A DNA stretch of 64,000 nucleotides from WTFY01 sp965205275. GTDB taxonomy: Bacteria; Pseudomonadota; Gammaproteobacteria; UBA4575. The stretch's first letter is position 1. Every line of letters starts with the position of its first letter. The translations under genes and the position numbers were made by a program. Shown piece by piece: positions 1-9,258 of this stretch. Location: assembly GCA_965205275.1 (NCBI GenBank), contig OZ242168.1, positions 1,240,001 to 1,304,000 of the forward strand, given 5' to 3'. The notes under the pieces are model-generated. The model was not told the DNA's origin, searched no databases, and worked only from the letters and a program-made list of their open reading frames with translations.

Positions 1-1331
1 TGTAGCACCGCATGAATAAACTCATCCGTATTTGCCTGTCGCAACCACTGCATGACCCTGTCCGAAGTAAAATCATTGCCCACCAAGTCCTGGTGCAATG
101 TGTTTTGCATCTCAGCGTGACTTCGATCAAAATAATGCTTGGCAAAACTCTCTACACAGAATGATGGTTCAGCCTGCATTCTGGGGTACCAGAAGTATCC
201 GCCAAATACTTCATCTGCACCCTGGCCGGACTGTACAACCGATATGTGCTGACTGACCTGCTCGGCCAGCAGATAAAATGCAATCGCATCCTGACCCACC
301 ATCGGCTCAGCCATATGCCCCACAGCCTCAGGCAGACGCTTGAGCACCTCACGGTTATCAATGTAGAACTTGTGGTGGCGAGTGGCAAAGTGCCCGGCTA
401 CCGCATCCGAATATTCAAATTCATTTCCACATTCTTCGGGTTGATCCTCAAACCCTGCAGAATAAGTTTGTATATTCTGTACTCCGGCCTGATCCAGCAG
501 GCCCACCAGCAGACTTGAATCCAGACCTCCCGATAACAGCACCCCTACCGGTACATCGGCAATATGCAGTCTCCTTTCGACCGCCAAGCGTAACGCCGTT
601 TGAATATCATGCTGCCATTCCTGTTCGCTTTTGCCGGTATCGATCCGGTCTGCACGCAATTGCCAGTAGCGTTCAACAGAACAACCCCCTGTTGCCTGAA
701 CTCGCATGGTATGACCGGGAGAGAGCTTTTTTAGCCCCCGCAAAATCGTGTCGGGTGCAGGCACTACGCCATGCAGACTCAGATAATGGTGCAGGCCAAC
801 CCTGTCCATTTCGGTGTTCACACCTCCTGCACTGAGCAATGCCTGTGAAGTCGAGGCAAAGCGGAAAAAGTTTGCGCCTTGAGTGTAATAGAGAGGTTTG
901 ATCCCCAATCGGTCACGGGCCAGAAACAATTCCTGTTTGTCAGCGTCCCAGATAGCAAAGGCAAACATCCCGGTCAGTTTTTCAACACTTGAACGTCCCC
1001 ATTGTGCGTAGGCCTTGAGTATGACTTCCGTATCCCCTGTTGAATGAAACGAATGGCCCAACCTGATCAATTGCTGGCGCAACTGTGGATAATTGTAAAT
1101 CGTGCCGTTGAACACAATAGCGAGTCCGGTGCCCGCATCCACCATTGGCTGATTGGCCTGTGCCGAAAGGTCGATGACCGACAGGCGCCGGTGACCCAAT
1201 CCAATTGCCCCGGAAAAGTAACTTCCTTCATGATCGGGCCCGCGACGGCGTAACACCCGCAACATGCCTTTGATCGTTTCCAGACCCGAGGTATTCCCGT
1301 CCAGGCGTAGTTCACCGCAGATTCCACACAT
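1..1331 (-). CDS. N-acetylglutaminylglutamine amidotransferase (partial, runs off left edge)
   Basis: Class II glutamine amidotransferase/asparagine synthase family. The protein starts MCGICGELR, so the catalytic Cys is residue 2, and carries the glutaminase motif RRGPDHEG and the synthase P-loop LLSGGLDSSLLVG. The N-terminal wording (CGELR, FNGTIYNYP, STGDTEVILKAYAQWG, SLHGVVPAPDTIL) fits the NAGGN amidotransferase subfamily better than AsnB. That enzyme amidates N-acetylglutaminylglutamine to make an osmoprotectant dipeptide. About 443 residues are visible of a family length near 590; the C terminus lies beyond position 1. The ATG follows the hyuB-like stop by 6 nt, so the two are probably co-transcribed. 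Its usual partner, the NAGGN synthetase, would lie outside the window. Confidence 0.85.
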   Translation of the reverse strand, partial: MCGICGELRLDGNTSGLETIKGMLRVLRRRGPDHEGSYFSGAIGLGHRRLSVIDLSAQANQPMVDAGTGLAIVFNGTIYNYPQLRQQLIRLGHSFHSTGDTEVILKAYAQWGRSSVEKLTGMFAFAIWDADKQELFLARDRLGIKPLYYTQGANFFRFASTSQALLSAGGVNTEMDRVGLHHYLSLHGVVPAPDTILRGLKKLSPGHTMRVQATGGCSVERYWQLRADRIDTGKSEQEWQHDIQTALRLAVERRLHIADVPVGVLLSGGLDSSLLVGLLDQAGVQNIQTYSAGFEDQPEECGNEFEYSDAVAGHFATRHHKFYIDNREVLKRLPEAVGHMAEPMVGQDAIAFYLLAEQVSQHISVVQSGQGADEVFGGYFWYPRMQAEPSFCVESFAKHYFDRSHAEMQNTLHQDLVGNDFTSDRVMQWLRQANTDEFIHAVL

Positions 1332-1337
1332 CAGAAT

Positions 1338-2873
1338 TTATGCTGGACTGCCCCAACCACCCCCACCCGGTGATTCGATACGAAGACAATCTCCCGCATA
1401 AGCATCTCGCTGTACCTTCCCGGGTATCCGTTCACCGTTCAGAAAATTTGCACCCGTCTGACCCTCACCACCGCCGTTCAGCCCCCAGGGGCTACGGATG
1501 CGGCGTTCAGATAGAATGGTAAACGTTGCATTGTCGAGAAATTCAAGCTCCCGGATCAGCCCATTGCCACCGTTATGCCCCCCTGATCCACCTGAACCAT
1601 TGCGTATCGCGTAGCGTTTGACCCGCAACGGGTAACTGATCTCCAGAACCTCAACCGGGGTATTTTGCGTGTTTGTCATATGGGTTTGTACTGCAGACAT
1701 ACCCGATACATTTTTCGAACCCCCCATGCCGCCGGCAATGGTTTCATAGTAGCCCCATGTTTTTCCTGCTGAACTGCCAAGCGCAAGATTATTCATGGTG
1801 CCTTGGCTGCAGGCGGGAATCACATCGGGGAGCGCCGGACTCAAGGCTCCCAGCACGGCGTCCACAATGCGTGAACTGGTCTCCACATTTCCAGCAGCAA
1901 CGGCGGCCGGATAATCTGCATTCAATAAGGATGCTGCCGGCACTCTGAGTCTGAAAGCGGAAAAGCTGCCGGCACAGGCAGGGGTCTCTTTTGGCATCAG
2001 GCATCTGAATACATAAAATACGGCAGCCGCCGTTACCGACAGGGGGCAGTTAATATTGCCGGGCACCTGCATTGCAGTACCGGTAAAATCAACCTCTATA
2101 CACTCATTGTATACCTGCAGAGAAACTGAAATTGCCAAATCAGTGCCACCCTGCCCATCATCGTCCATATAATCTGTAAACATATAGGTACCGTTCGGGA
2201 TCTTTGCAATCATGGAACGTGCAATATGTCTGCCATAGTCATTCAGTGCATGCAGTGAACTTGAAAACTGCTTCCTGTCCGAACTCCTTACCAGCTCCGT
2301 CAGTCGTTGAATGCCCCGCTGATTCGCACTGCATTGTGCTGCCATATCGCCTAGGGTATCACGCAGGTTTCTCGCATTTTCAAACAGCTCTGTAATGATC
2401 TGCTGGTCAATTACGCCATCACGGCCAATACAGGTAGGGGGGATCACCACCCCTTCCTGTGACAGGTTTGTCGAAATCGGCATGGAACCTGGCGTTTCTG
2501 CACCGATGTCTGCATGATGCGCACGATTGACAACGAAGCCGATCAATTCATCCTGGATAAACACAGGACAAATAACAGTCACATCGGGTAAATGGGTCCC
2601 ACCCAGATAGGGATCATTCAGGGCGATAAAGTCCCCGGGTGTCCAGACCTGCCTCGTTACGATCTGCTGCATGGCGAATGCCATGCTGCCCAAGTGCACC
2701 GGTATATGCGCAGCTTGGGCGCACAGGCCGCCCTGAGGATCAAACACTGCACAAGAAAAATCAAGTCGATCCCGGATATTGGGCGAAAATGCTGCAAACT
2801 GCAGTTGTGCCCCCATTTCTTCACAAACGGCATCAATCCTGCGTGCAAAAATGCTGAGTTCGATAGGATTCAT
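1338..2873 (-). CDS. Hydantoinase B / oxoprolinase family protein (HyuB-like)
   Basis: 511 residues beginning MNPIELSIFARRID, with the HyuB-family segments RDRLDFSCAVFD, HIPVHLGSMAFA and DFIALNDPYLGGTHLPDVT near the N terminus and a glycine-rich end (GGSGGHNGGNG, ESPGGGGWG). Family members are the B subunits of ATP-dependent hydantoinases, 5-oxoprolinases and acetone carboxylases. The ATPase partner HyuA normally sits next to HyuB, but the upstream neighbour here is divergent and unrelated, so this is an orphan B subunit within the window. The substrate cannot be told. It lies 6 nt upstream of the amidotransferase gene on the same strand. Confidence 0.85.
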   Translation of the reverse strand: MNPIELSIFARRIDAVCEEMGAQLQFAAFSPNIRDRLDFSCAVFDPQGGLCAQAAHIPVHLGSMAFAMQQIVTRQVWTPGDFIALNDPYLGGTHLPDVTVICPVFIQDELIGFVVNRAHHADIGAETPGSMPISTNLSQEGVVIPPTCIGRDGVIDQQIITELFENARNLRDTLGDMAAQCSANQRGIQRLTELVRSSDRKQFSSSLHALNDYGRHIARSMIAKIPNGTYMFTDYMDDDGQGGTDLAISVSLQVYNECIEVDFTGTAMQVPGNINCPLSVTAAAVFYVFRCLMPKETPACAGSFSAFRLRVPAASLLNADYPAAVAAGNVETSSRIVDAVLGALSPALPDVIPACSQGTMNNLALGSSAGKTWGYYETIAGGMGGSKNVSGMSAVQTHMTNTQNTPVEVLEISYPLRVKRYAIRNGSGGSGGHNGGNGLIRELEFLDNATFTILSERRIRSPWGLNGGGEGQTGANFLNGERIPGKVQRDAYAGDCLRIESPGGGGWGSPA

Positions 2874-2891
2874 GTACCTGCAATTAAGTGG

Positions 2892-2920
2892 TTAAGTTTA
2901 CCGGGCAGATTCGTTATAAT
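2892..2920 (+). promoter_or_regulatory. Candidate sigma-70 promoter for the PuuD-like gene
   Basis: A perfect TATAAT at 2915-2920 lies 17 bp downstream of a weak -35 (TTAAGT at 2892-2897). It sits 72 bp before the ATG at 2993, which has a strong AAGAGGAG ribosome-binding site. Confidence 0.4.
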
Positions 2921-2992
2921 CATCTGTACACAATAAGTCAAAACGGCAATTCCAAATAATCAGTTGAAAACGTATTTTAAGAGGAGTACTTC

Positions 2993-3577
2993 ATGAACCC
3001 GTTAAACTCAATTCTCGGCACTATCGTTGCTGGCGTAATCGTTGCAATTTTGATTGGGCTTGGTTTTACTCCCCCAGTCAGTCTGATTGGATGGTCACTG
3101 GCAGTATGGCTGCACGTCTTCGCAGGCATTATCTGGATTGGGCTGTTGTACTACTTTAATTTTGTACAGGTCCCTGCCATGGGTGAGGCTGCAGCAGATG
3201 AAGGCGGGCCTGGACCTGCAGCAATCGGTAAATATGTGGCCCCCCGTGCGCTCGTCTGGTTTCGCTGGAGTGCCGTAGCTACCTGGCTGACTGGAGCTTG
3301 GGCACTTGAGTATGTAGGAGGATTTGCCGCGAACTTTTTTGCCACCGGCGGGGTTACAGCGATTGGCGTCGGCGCATGGCTGGGCACTATCATGCTATTC
3401 AACGTCTGGGTATTGATCTGGCCCAATCAGAAAAAGGTGTTAGGCCTGGTGCAGGCCGGCGATGACGAAAAAGCGAAAGCCAAAAAAGTAGCTTTCATGG
3501 CCTCACGTACGAATACACTTCTTTCTATCCCCATGCTGGCCTGCATGGTTGCAGCAGGACATGGTTTCTTTATCTGA
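2993..3577 (+). CDS. PuuD-like integral membrane protein (urate oxidase N-terminal domain)
   Basis: 194 residues with about five hydrophobic segments (roughly 8-28, 35-56, 90-110, 120-143 and 170-190). WLHVFAGIIWIGLLYYFN in segment 2 and the charged loop before SRTNTLLSIPML match the membrane domain of bacterial urate hydroxylase PuuD (PF06181). Full PuuD enzymes carry a C-terminal cytochrome c domain. This protein stops after the membrane domain and has no CxxCH, so urate oxidation by it alone is doubtful. It appears monocistronic, with its own promoter and an intrinsic terminator. Confidence 0.7.
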   Translation: MNPLNSILGTIVAGVIVAILIGLGFTPPVSLIGWSLAVWLHVFAGIIWIGLLYYFNFVQVPAMGEAAADEGGPGPAAIGKYVAPRALVWFRWSAVATWLTGAWALEYVGGFAANFFATGGVTAIGVGAWLGTIMLFNVWVLIWPNQKKVLGLVQAGDDEKAKAKKVAFMASRTNTLLSIPMLACMVAAGHGFFI

Positions 3578-3594
3578 AAAGTAACAGGTAACAA

Positions 3595-3630
3595 GTAGAA
3601 TCTGGCCCACAGTCCAGATTCTACTTTGGC
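3595..3630 (+). terminator. Intrinsic terminator after the PuuD-like gene
   Basis: Perfect 11-bp inverted repeat, GTAGAATCTGG at 3595-3605 and CCAGATTCTAC at 3614-3624, with an 8-nt loop and followed by TTTGGCTT. It lies 17 bp after the stop codon. Confidence 0.7.
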
Positions 3631-3656
3631 TTGTTGTCCAGGCAATAAAGTATAAT
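3631..3656 (+). promoter_or_regulatory. Candidate promoter for argD-argF
   Basis: TATAAT at 3651-3656 directly downstream of the preceding terminator and about 50 bp before the chosen argD start. The upstream TTGTTG at 3631 leaves only 14 bp of spacing, so the -35 is uncertain. No ARG box could be assigned with confidence. Confidence 0.35.
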
Positions 3657-3708
3657 TGTGCTTTCCCGGCGGCCAGGCGGCTGCCGTTTTTATTTGTATG
3701 AACAGTGT

Positions 3709-4926
3709 ATGACAATGGACAATAAACATTTAATGGGCACCTATGCACGTAAGCCGGTTACTTTTGAACAGGGTGAAGGCGTGTGGCTCTATTCCGGTAC
3801 GGGAAAAGAAAACCGGTATCTTGATGCATTGTCGGGGCTTGCAGTGTGTGGCCTGGGCCACTCTCATCCTGCTATCGTGGCCGCCATTTCCGAGCAATGT
3901 GCGCGACTCACACATACTTCTAATATATACAGAATAGCGCTACAGGAAGAACTTGCTGCCAAACTGTGTCAGCTGTCGGGACTGGATGCAGCATTTTTCT
4001 GTAACTCCGGGGCAGAAGCCAATGAAACGGCCATCAAGCTGGCCAGGCTATTCGCACGCCATAAAAATGAGCGGTCTCCGGTAATCATTGTCACCGAAAA
4101 CAGTTTCCATGGACGCACCTTGGCGACCCTGACGGCAACAGGAAACCAGACAGCGCAGGCCGGATTCGAACCTCTTGTACCCGGGTTTATACGTGTGCCC
4201 TACGACGATGTGGGTGCCGTACAAGCTGTGCTGGATGAAAACCCCGGGGTTGTTGCCATCCTGGTAGAGCCGATTCAATGTGAAGGCGGGATCAATATTC
4301 CTGATCCGGGGTATTTGGCTGGGCTGCGCGAATTGTGTGACCGTCATGAAGCCCTGCTCATGCTTGATGAGGTGCAGACAGGAAATGGCCGGACGGGAAA
4401 GTGGTTTTGCTTTCAGCACGAAAAAGTTCAGCCTGACATTGTAGTAACTGCAAAAGGGCTGGGAAACGGTGTGCCAATCGGGGTGTGTCTGGCTAAGCAA
4501 CCGGTTGCTACGTTATTCACACCCGGTTCACATGGTTCCACTTTTGGTGGCAACCCTCTGGCATGCCGTGCTGCACTCGCTACACTGGAAACCATTGAGA
4601 CACAAAATTTGCATGCAAACGCTGCCTGGCTTGGTAAATATATGGTTACCGGCCTTCAGGAAAAACTTTCAGGCCTTGCCTGCGTAAAAGAAGTCCGTGG
4701 CAAAGGATTGATCATCGGGATTGAAATGACACTGCCCTGCTGCCAGTTGGCAGACCTGTGTCTGGAAAATAAACTGCTGGTCAATGTTACTGCGGATCGC
4801 GTCATCCGGCTGCTGCCGCCATTGATCATGGAAAAAACCCATGCAGACACTATCATGGACATCGTCGTTGGCTGCATCCACAGTTTTGCAAAATCACAAA
4901 ACCAGAAAACCGTGTTTCCGACATGA
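3709..4926 (+). CDS. argD: Acetylornithine aminotransferase
   Basis: Class III PLP-dependent aminotransferase of arginine biosynthesis, converting N-acetylglutamate semialdehyde to N-acetylornithine. Visible marks are YLDALSGLAVCGLGHSHP, FFCNSGAEANE (phosphate binding), FHGRTLATL, MLDEVQTGNGRTG, the Schiff-base lysine in VTAKGLGNGVPIG, and HGSTFGGNPLACRAAL. The open frame extends to a GTG at 3658, but the family match begins near the ATGs at 3709 and 3715, giving about 405 residues as is usual. The stop overlaps the argF start (ATGA), indicating translational coupling. Confidence 0.95.
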   Translation: MTMDNKHLMGTYARKPVTFEQGEGVWLYSGTGKENRYLDALSGLAVCGLGHSHPAIVAAISEQCARLTHTSNIYRIALQEELAAKLCQLSGLDAAFFCNSGAEANETAIKLARLFARHKNERSPVIIVTENSFHGRTLATLTATGNQTAQAGFEPLVPGFIRVPYDDVGAVQAVLDENPGVVAILVEPIQCEGGINIPDPGYLAGLRELCDRHEALLMLDEVQTGNGRTGKWFCFQHEKVQPDIVVTAKGLGNGVPIGVCLAKQPVATLFTPGSHGSTFGGNPLACRAALATLETIETQNLHANAAWLGKYMVTGLQEKLSGLACVKEVRGKGLIIGIEMTLPCCQLADLCLENKLLVNVTADRVIRLLPPLIMEKTHADTIMDIVVGCIHSFAKSQNQKTVFPT

Positions 4927-5825
4927 GTACCTGCCACTTCCTGAGCCTGCTTGATTTTTCTCCTGACACGCTCAAAGAGCTGCTCGCACGTGCCATCGAG
5001 ATCAAGAAACGCCTGAAAGAGGGCAGCCCCCATACACCATTGACCAACAAAACCCTGGCAATGATATTTGATAAATCATCCACCCGTACACGGGTATCTT
5101 TTGAGACTGGCATGATTCAACTGGGGGGTCAGGCATTATTCCTGTCACCCCGCGATACCCAGTTTGGCCGCGGCGAGCCAATCGAAGACAGTGCGCGAGT
5201 ACTATCCCGGATGGTGGACGCAGTCATGATCCGAACCTATGAACATACCAAGATAGAAACGTTCGCGGCACATTCCTCTGTACCCGTAATCAATGGGCTT
5301 ACCGATCTATATCATCCATGCCAGTTGTTGGCCGATATGCAGACTTGGCTTGAACACCGTGGAGAAATCAGGGGGGCTACGGTGGCCTGGGTGGGAGACG
5401 GTAACAACATGTGTCATTCCTACATCAACGCAGCACGTCAGTTTGGCTTTAAATTAAACATTGCCTGCCCCGAGAAATACTTCCCCAAAGCGTCCGTCGT
5501 AAATCCGGCCGGTGATCAAGTAAGCCTGATGACCGAGGCAGCCGCCGCTGTCAAACAGGCCGACCTGGTCGTCACCGATGTATGGGCAAGTATGGGACAG
5601 GAAAAGGAATTCGATGAAAGACTGGGCGTGTTCAAGGCTTTCCAGGTCAATGAATCATTACTGAAGCTTGCCAGCAAAGACGCGTTATTCATGCACTGTC
5701 TGCCTGCACATCGAAACGAGGAGGTCACGGACGGAGTCCTGAATGGCCCGCAAAGTGTCGTTTGGGATGAAGCCGAAAACAGGCTTCATGCACAAAAAGC
5801 CTTGCTGGAAATCCTGATAACCTGA
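4923..5825 (+). CDS. argF: Ornithine carbamoyltransferase
   Basis: 300 residues, the normal length. Carbamoyl-phosphate binding motif STRTR (in KSSTRTRVSFE), HPCQ in the hinge region, the ornithine-loop motif DVWASMGQE, and HCLPAHR near the C terminus are all present. It makes citrulline from ornithine and carbamoyl phosphate in the cytoplasm. The 4-bp overlap with argD suggests one transcript for two non-adjacent steps of arginine synthesis. Confidence 0.97.
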   Translation: MSTCHFLSLLDFSPDTLKELLARAIEIKKRLKEGSPHTPLTNKTLAMIFDKSSTRTRVSFETGMIQLGGQALFLSPRDTQFGRGEPIEDSARVLSRMVDAVMIRTYEHTKIETFAAHSSVPVINGLTDLYHPCQLLADMQTWLEHRGEIRGATVAWVGDGNNMCHSYINAARQFGFKLNIACPEKYFPKASVVNPAGDQVSLMTEAAAAVKQADLVVTDVWASMGQEKEFDERLGVFKAFQVNESLLKLASKDALFMHCLPAHRNEEVTDGVLNGPQSVVWDEAENRLHAQKALLEILIT

Positions 5826-5855
5826 TTTGAATATCCAGTCATTCACCCACCAGCC

Positions 5856-6848
5856 TCAAACCATGGGCTTCGCCAGCACCAGTGAGAAATATTCGTTGCT
5901 GGGCACATAATGCATCTGCTCGAACAGACCGCTTTCTGACAGCAGGTGCTGTATAGAGGAGCGGGTATACTTACGACTGATTTCTGTAAGTATTCGCTCA
6001 CCCGCCTGCATGTGTATCGTTTCATTGAGTCCGGATAATTCGACCCCCTGGGCCTGCCTGGCGACTAGATACATCTCTATTTGCTCCCTGATATCGTGGT
6101 ATATGGCACAATGGGAAAACTCATCGAGCCTGAAATTCGCTCCCAAGCGGGTGTTCAACACTTTTAATACGTTCAAATTGAATTGTGCGGTAACTCCTTC
6201 CGAATCATTATAGGCCCGCTCCAGAATGCCTTTGTCTTTGACCCGATCCAGGCCCAGCAAAAAATAATCATCGGGGGCCATTTTCTCCGCAACCCGGCTT
6301 AACAGTTCGATTGATTCCAGATCAGCAAAGTTACCGATTGAACTGCCAATGAAGATATACAACACCGGCCCTTTGAGCCTTGGCAAAGCTTCAATGGCAA
6401 CAGGGTATTCACCTGCCAGGGATTCAATTCTTAATTGAGGATAGATAGGCAACAAACGTTTGGCAGACTCAACAAGTGCTTCTTCACATACATCAATCGT
6501 GATATACGTGACCGGACCAGAACGGGCAGTTAGCTCGGAAAGCAGAATTTCTGTTTTAACAGAGGCTCCGGCACCCAGTTCAACACATGTCTGTGGCCGG
6601 GCAGTCGCAATGATTTCATCCACATGCTGTTCCAGCAATGCAGACTCGGTGCGGGTCAGGTAATAGTCCTGTGTCTGACAGATTGCATCGAAGAGTCGGG
6701 AGCCCGCCTCATCGTAGAAATATTTGGGCAGCAGACTGCGTGGTGCGTGCACCAAGCCTTCACGCGCATCCTGCTTTAGTACTTTCAGCGTATCCTGACC
6801 GGATAGCACTTTTATCCGAAACCGGCTACCGGGCAAACCCAAATCCAT
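5856..6848 (-). CDS. egtD: EgtD-type SAM-dependent methyltransferase (histidine-betaine forming family)
   Basis: 330 residues from the ATG at 6848, close to the 320-residue EgtD norm; the longer frame begins at a poor TTG. Family marks are PKYFYDEAGSRLFDAI near residue 45, QDYYLTRTE, the SAM motif VELGAGASVKTEILL, FIGSSIGNF, LLGLDRVKD, the YNDSEGVTAQFN loop, and MYLVARQ with EISRKYT near the end. EgtD trimethylates histidine to hercynine, the first step to ergothioneine. No egtB or other ergothioneine gene is near, so the final product is open. Convergent with argF. Confidence 0.85.
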   Translation of the reverse strand: MDLGLPGSRFRIKVLSGQDTLKVLKQDAREGLVHAPRSLLPKYFYDEAGSRLFDAICQTQDYYLTRTESALLEQHVDEIIATARPQTCVELGAGASVKTEILLSELTARSGPVTYITIDVCEEALVESAKRLLPIYPQLRIESLAGEYPVAIEALPRLKGPVLYIFIGSSIGNFADLESIELLSRVAEKMAPDDYFLLGLDRVKDKGILERAYNDSEGVTAQFNLNVLKVLNTRLGANFRLDEFSHCAIYHDIREQIEMYLVARQAQGVELSGLNETIHMQAGERILTEISRKYTRSSIQHLLSESGLFEQMHYVPSNEYFSLVLAKPMV

Positions 6849-7026
6849 TAGATATATTCCCGGTTTCAGAGTAGCATTGCAAGCAGCAGCTATCTGATAA
6901 GCTAGGCTGTGTTGTGTTTGCAATAAAAATAAATAATCGACCCGCTTGGCTTGGTTTGATTACGAGAAACAGACATCCTTTCCAATACACCTGCCAAGCC
7001 AATTATTACTTTCAGCAGGGGGAGCA

Positions 7027-8358
7027 ATGGAAGCACTACATTCAATTCTAAGTCACCTGAGCAGTTTTATCTGGGGTCCTGTTATGTTGACGATGCTTTT
7101 AGGAGTCGGCATCTATCTCACACTCGGATTAAAACTGATTCCATGGCGAAAAATCGGTCTTGGATTCTCACTGCTTGTATCCGGCAAAGCCGACAAGGAC
7201 CAGGGGGAGATCAGTCCCTTTCAGGCATTGATGACGGCTTTGTCTGCAACGATCGGTACGGGAAACATAGCAGGTGTAGCTACGGCCATTTTCCTTGGCG
7301 GGCCTGGTGCCATATTCTGGATGTGGGTAACCGCACTGTTTGGCATGGCCACCAAGTATGGTGAAGCCGTACTGGCTGTTAAATACAGGGAAGTGGATGC
7401 ACAGGGCAGGCGGGTCGGCGGACCAATGTACTACATCAAAAACGGTTTGGGAGAAAACTGGAAATGGCTGGGTTTTCTGTTTGCACTGTTTGGAACAATT
7501 GCTGCATTTGGAATCGGCAATATGGTGCAATCCAATTCAGTCTCCGATGCACTGCACTCCAACTTTGGAGTCAGCCCAACCATAACAGGCATCGTACTGG
7601 CCATACTGGTCGGTCTGGTGCTTTTGGGGGGGGTCAAGCGAATTGGTGAGGTTGCAGGAAAACTCGTTCCGATCATGGCTATTGCCTACATACTAGGCTC
7701 ACTCATTGTCATTTTCGCAAATTTCGGGCAGGTCGGCGAAGCGATCAAACTGATTTTTTCCAGTGCCTTCAGCGGTACAGCTGCAACCGGTGGTTTTGCA
7801 GGCGCAGCCGTCTGGGCGGCGATCCGTTTTGGTGTTGCACGAGGAGTGTTTTCAAATGAAGCAGGGCTCGGCAGTGCCCCAATTGCACATGCAGCGGCAC
7901 AAACAGATGACCCGGTACGCCAAGGCATGATCGGCATGCTTGGCACCTTCATCGACACGATTATTGTCTGCACAATGACCGCACTGGTCATTCTGCTAAC
8001 CGGTGCGTGGACCAGTGGTGAGACAGGTGCATCGCTGTCTACCCTGGCCTATGGCCAGGGTATCACCGGCGGAAATTACATCATCACATTCGGTCTGGTT
8101 ATATTTGCCTTTACCACCTTGCTGGGCTGGAGCTATTACGGTGAACGCTGTGCCGAATTTATCTTTGGTCCGCGTGTCATTACGCCTTACAGAATCCTGT
8201 GGATCATTGCAATTTTGACCGGAGCACTCATCAAACTTGACCTGGTCTGGCTGCTTGCCGATGTCATGAACGGGTTTATGGCAATACCCAACCTGATTGC
8301 CCTGGCACTGCTGAGTCCTGTCATCTTCAGAGTCACCAGGGAGTATTTGTACAAGTAA
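7027..8358 (+). CDS. Sodium:alanine symporter, AGCS family
   Basis: 443 residues with about ten hydrophobic segments. The AGCS signature is clear: PFQALMTALSATIGTGNIAG near residue 65, then GPGAIFWMWVTALFGMATKY, GGPMYYI, VFSNEAGLGSAPIAHAAA and FTTLLGWSYYGERC. It takes up alanine (or glycine) with sodium across the inner membrane. The ATG at 7027 is preceded by AGGGGGAG; an upstream frame reaching 6946 lacks such a site. nadC follows after 30 bp and may be co-transcribed. Confidence 0.93.
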   Translation: MEALHSILSHLSSFIWGPVMLTMLLGVGIYLTLGLKLIPWRKIGLGFSLLVSGKADKDQGEISPFQALMTALSATIGTGNIAGVATAIFLGGPGAIFWMWVTALFGMATKYGEAVLAVKYREVDAQGRRVGGPMYYIKNGLGENWKWLGFLFALFGTIAAFGIGNMVQSNSVSDALHSNFGVSPTITGIVLAILVGLVLLGGVKRIGEVAGKLVPIMAIAYILGSLIVIFANFGQVGEAIKLIFSSAFSGTAATGGFAGAAVWAAIRFGVARGVFSNEAGLGSAPIAHAAAQTDDPVRQGMIGMLGTFIDTIIVCTMTALVILLTGAWTSGETGASLSTLAYGQGITGGNYIITFGLVIFAFTTLLGWSYYGERCAEFIFGPRVITPYRILWIIAILTGALIKLDLVWLLADVMNGFMAIPNLIALALLSPVIFRVTREYLYK

Positions 8359-8388
8359 CACCTTGGCGCGTGGCAGGGAAGTTATGAG

Positions 8389-9237
8389 ATGAACTCAACT
8401 GTTCACAGCAGGGACGCACTGGAGGGCATCCAGCGTGCAGTACTCATCGCCCTTGAAGAAGACATCGGAAAGGGCGATGTGACTGCATCATTATTCAATA
8501 ACGGAAAAACAGCCAAGGCCAAAGTAGTTTGCCGGGACCAGGCAGTTTTATGCGGTCAACACTGGTTCAACGAGGCCTTGCATCAACTCAATGCAAACAT
8601 GAGAATTGACTGGCAGGTTGAAGATGGCGATCTCATGGGAAAAGACGCGACTGTCTGCACTGTACAGGGCATGGCGAAAGCCATCCTCAGCGCTGAACGT
8701 ACTGCATTAAATTTCCTGCAGACCTTGTCTGCTACCGCAACGTGCACCCGAAAGTATGTAGAACGTATCTCAGGGACTTCTGCACAAATTCTGGATACAC
8801 GTAAAACCCTGCCCGGCATGCGCTATGCGCAAAAATACGCCGTGAAATGCGGCGGCGGGGCGAACCATCGAATGGGCCTGTACGATGCCATACTCATCAA
8901 GGAGAATCATATTGCAACTGCAGGTTCAATTCACAAGGCAGTGTCCATGGCCAAACAAAATTTTCCTGCCCTGAAACTTGAAATTGAAGTGGAAAGTAAA
9001 CAACAACTCAAAGAAGCGCTTAAGACTGAAGCCGATATAATTTTACTTGACAATTTCTCCTTGTCTGAACTGCAAGCGGCAGTACATCTAAACAAGAACA
9101 GAAAAAAACTGGAGGCTTCAGGTAACATTGATCTGGACAATATTCGTGAAGTTGCTAAAACCGGTGTGCATTATATTTCAATAGGCGCAATTACCAAAAA
9201 CATTCAGGCGGTAGACTTTTCTGTACGCTTCGAATAA
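8389..9237 (+). CDS. nadC: Quinolinate phosphoribosyltransferase (nicotinate-nucleotide pyrophosphorylase)
   Basis: 282 residues, usual length. ALEEDIGKGDVTA at the N terminus, ERTALNFLQTLSATAT, LDTRKTLPGMRYAQKYAVKCGGGANHRMGL with the substrate-binding Arg/Lys/His, IKENHI, EIEVES and DIILLDN follow in the order expected of NadC. It converts quinolinate and PRPP to nicotinate mononucleotide in de novo NAD synthesis. Convergent with mazG, whose stop is 21 bp away. No nadA or nadB is nearby. Confidence 0.97.
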   Translation: MNSTVHSRDALEGIQRAVLIALEEDIGKGDVTASLFNNGKTAKAKVVCRDQAVLCGQHWFNEALHQLNANMRIDWQVEDGDLMGKDATVCTVQGMAKAILSAERTALNFLQTLSATATCTRKYVERISGTSAQILDTRKTLPGMRYAQKYAVKCGGGANHRMGLYDAILIKENHIATAGSIHKAVSMAKQNFPALKLEIEVESKQQLKEALKTEADIILLDNFSLSELQAAVHLNKNRKKLEASGNIDLDNIREVAKTGVHYISIGAITKNIQAVDFSVRFE

Positions 9238-9258
9238 TGCAATAACGCATTGAATCAG

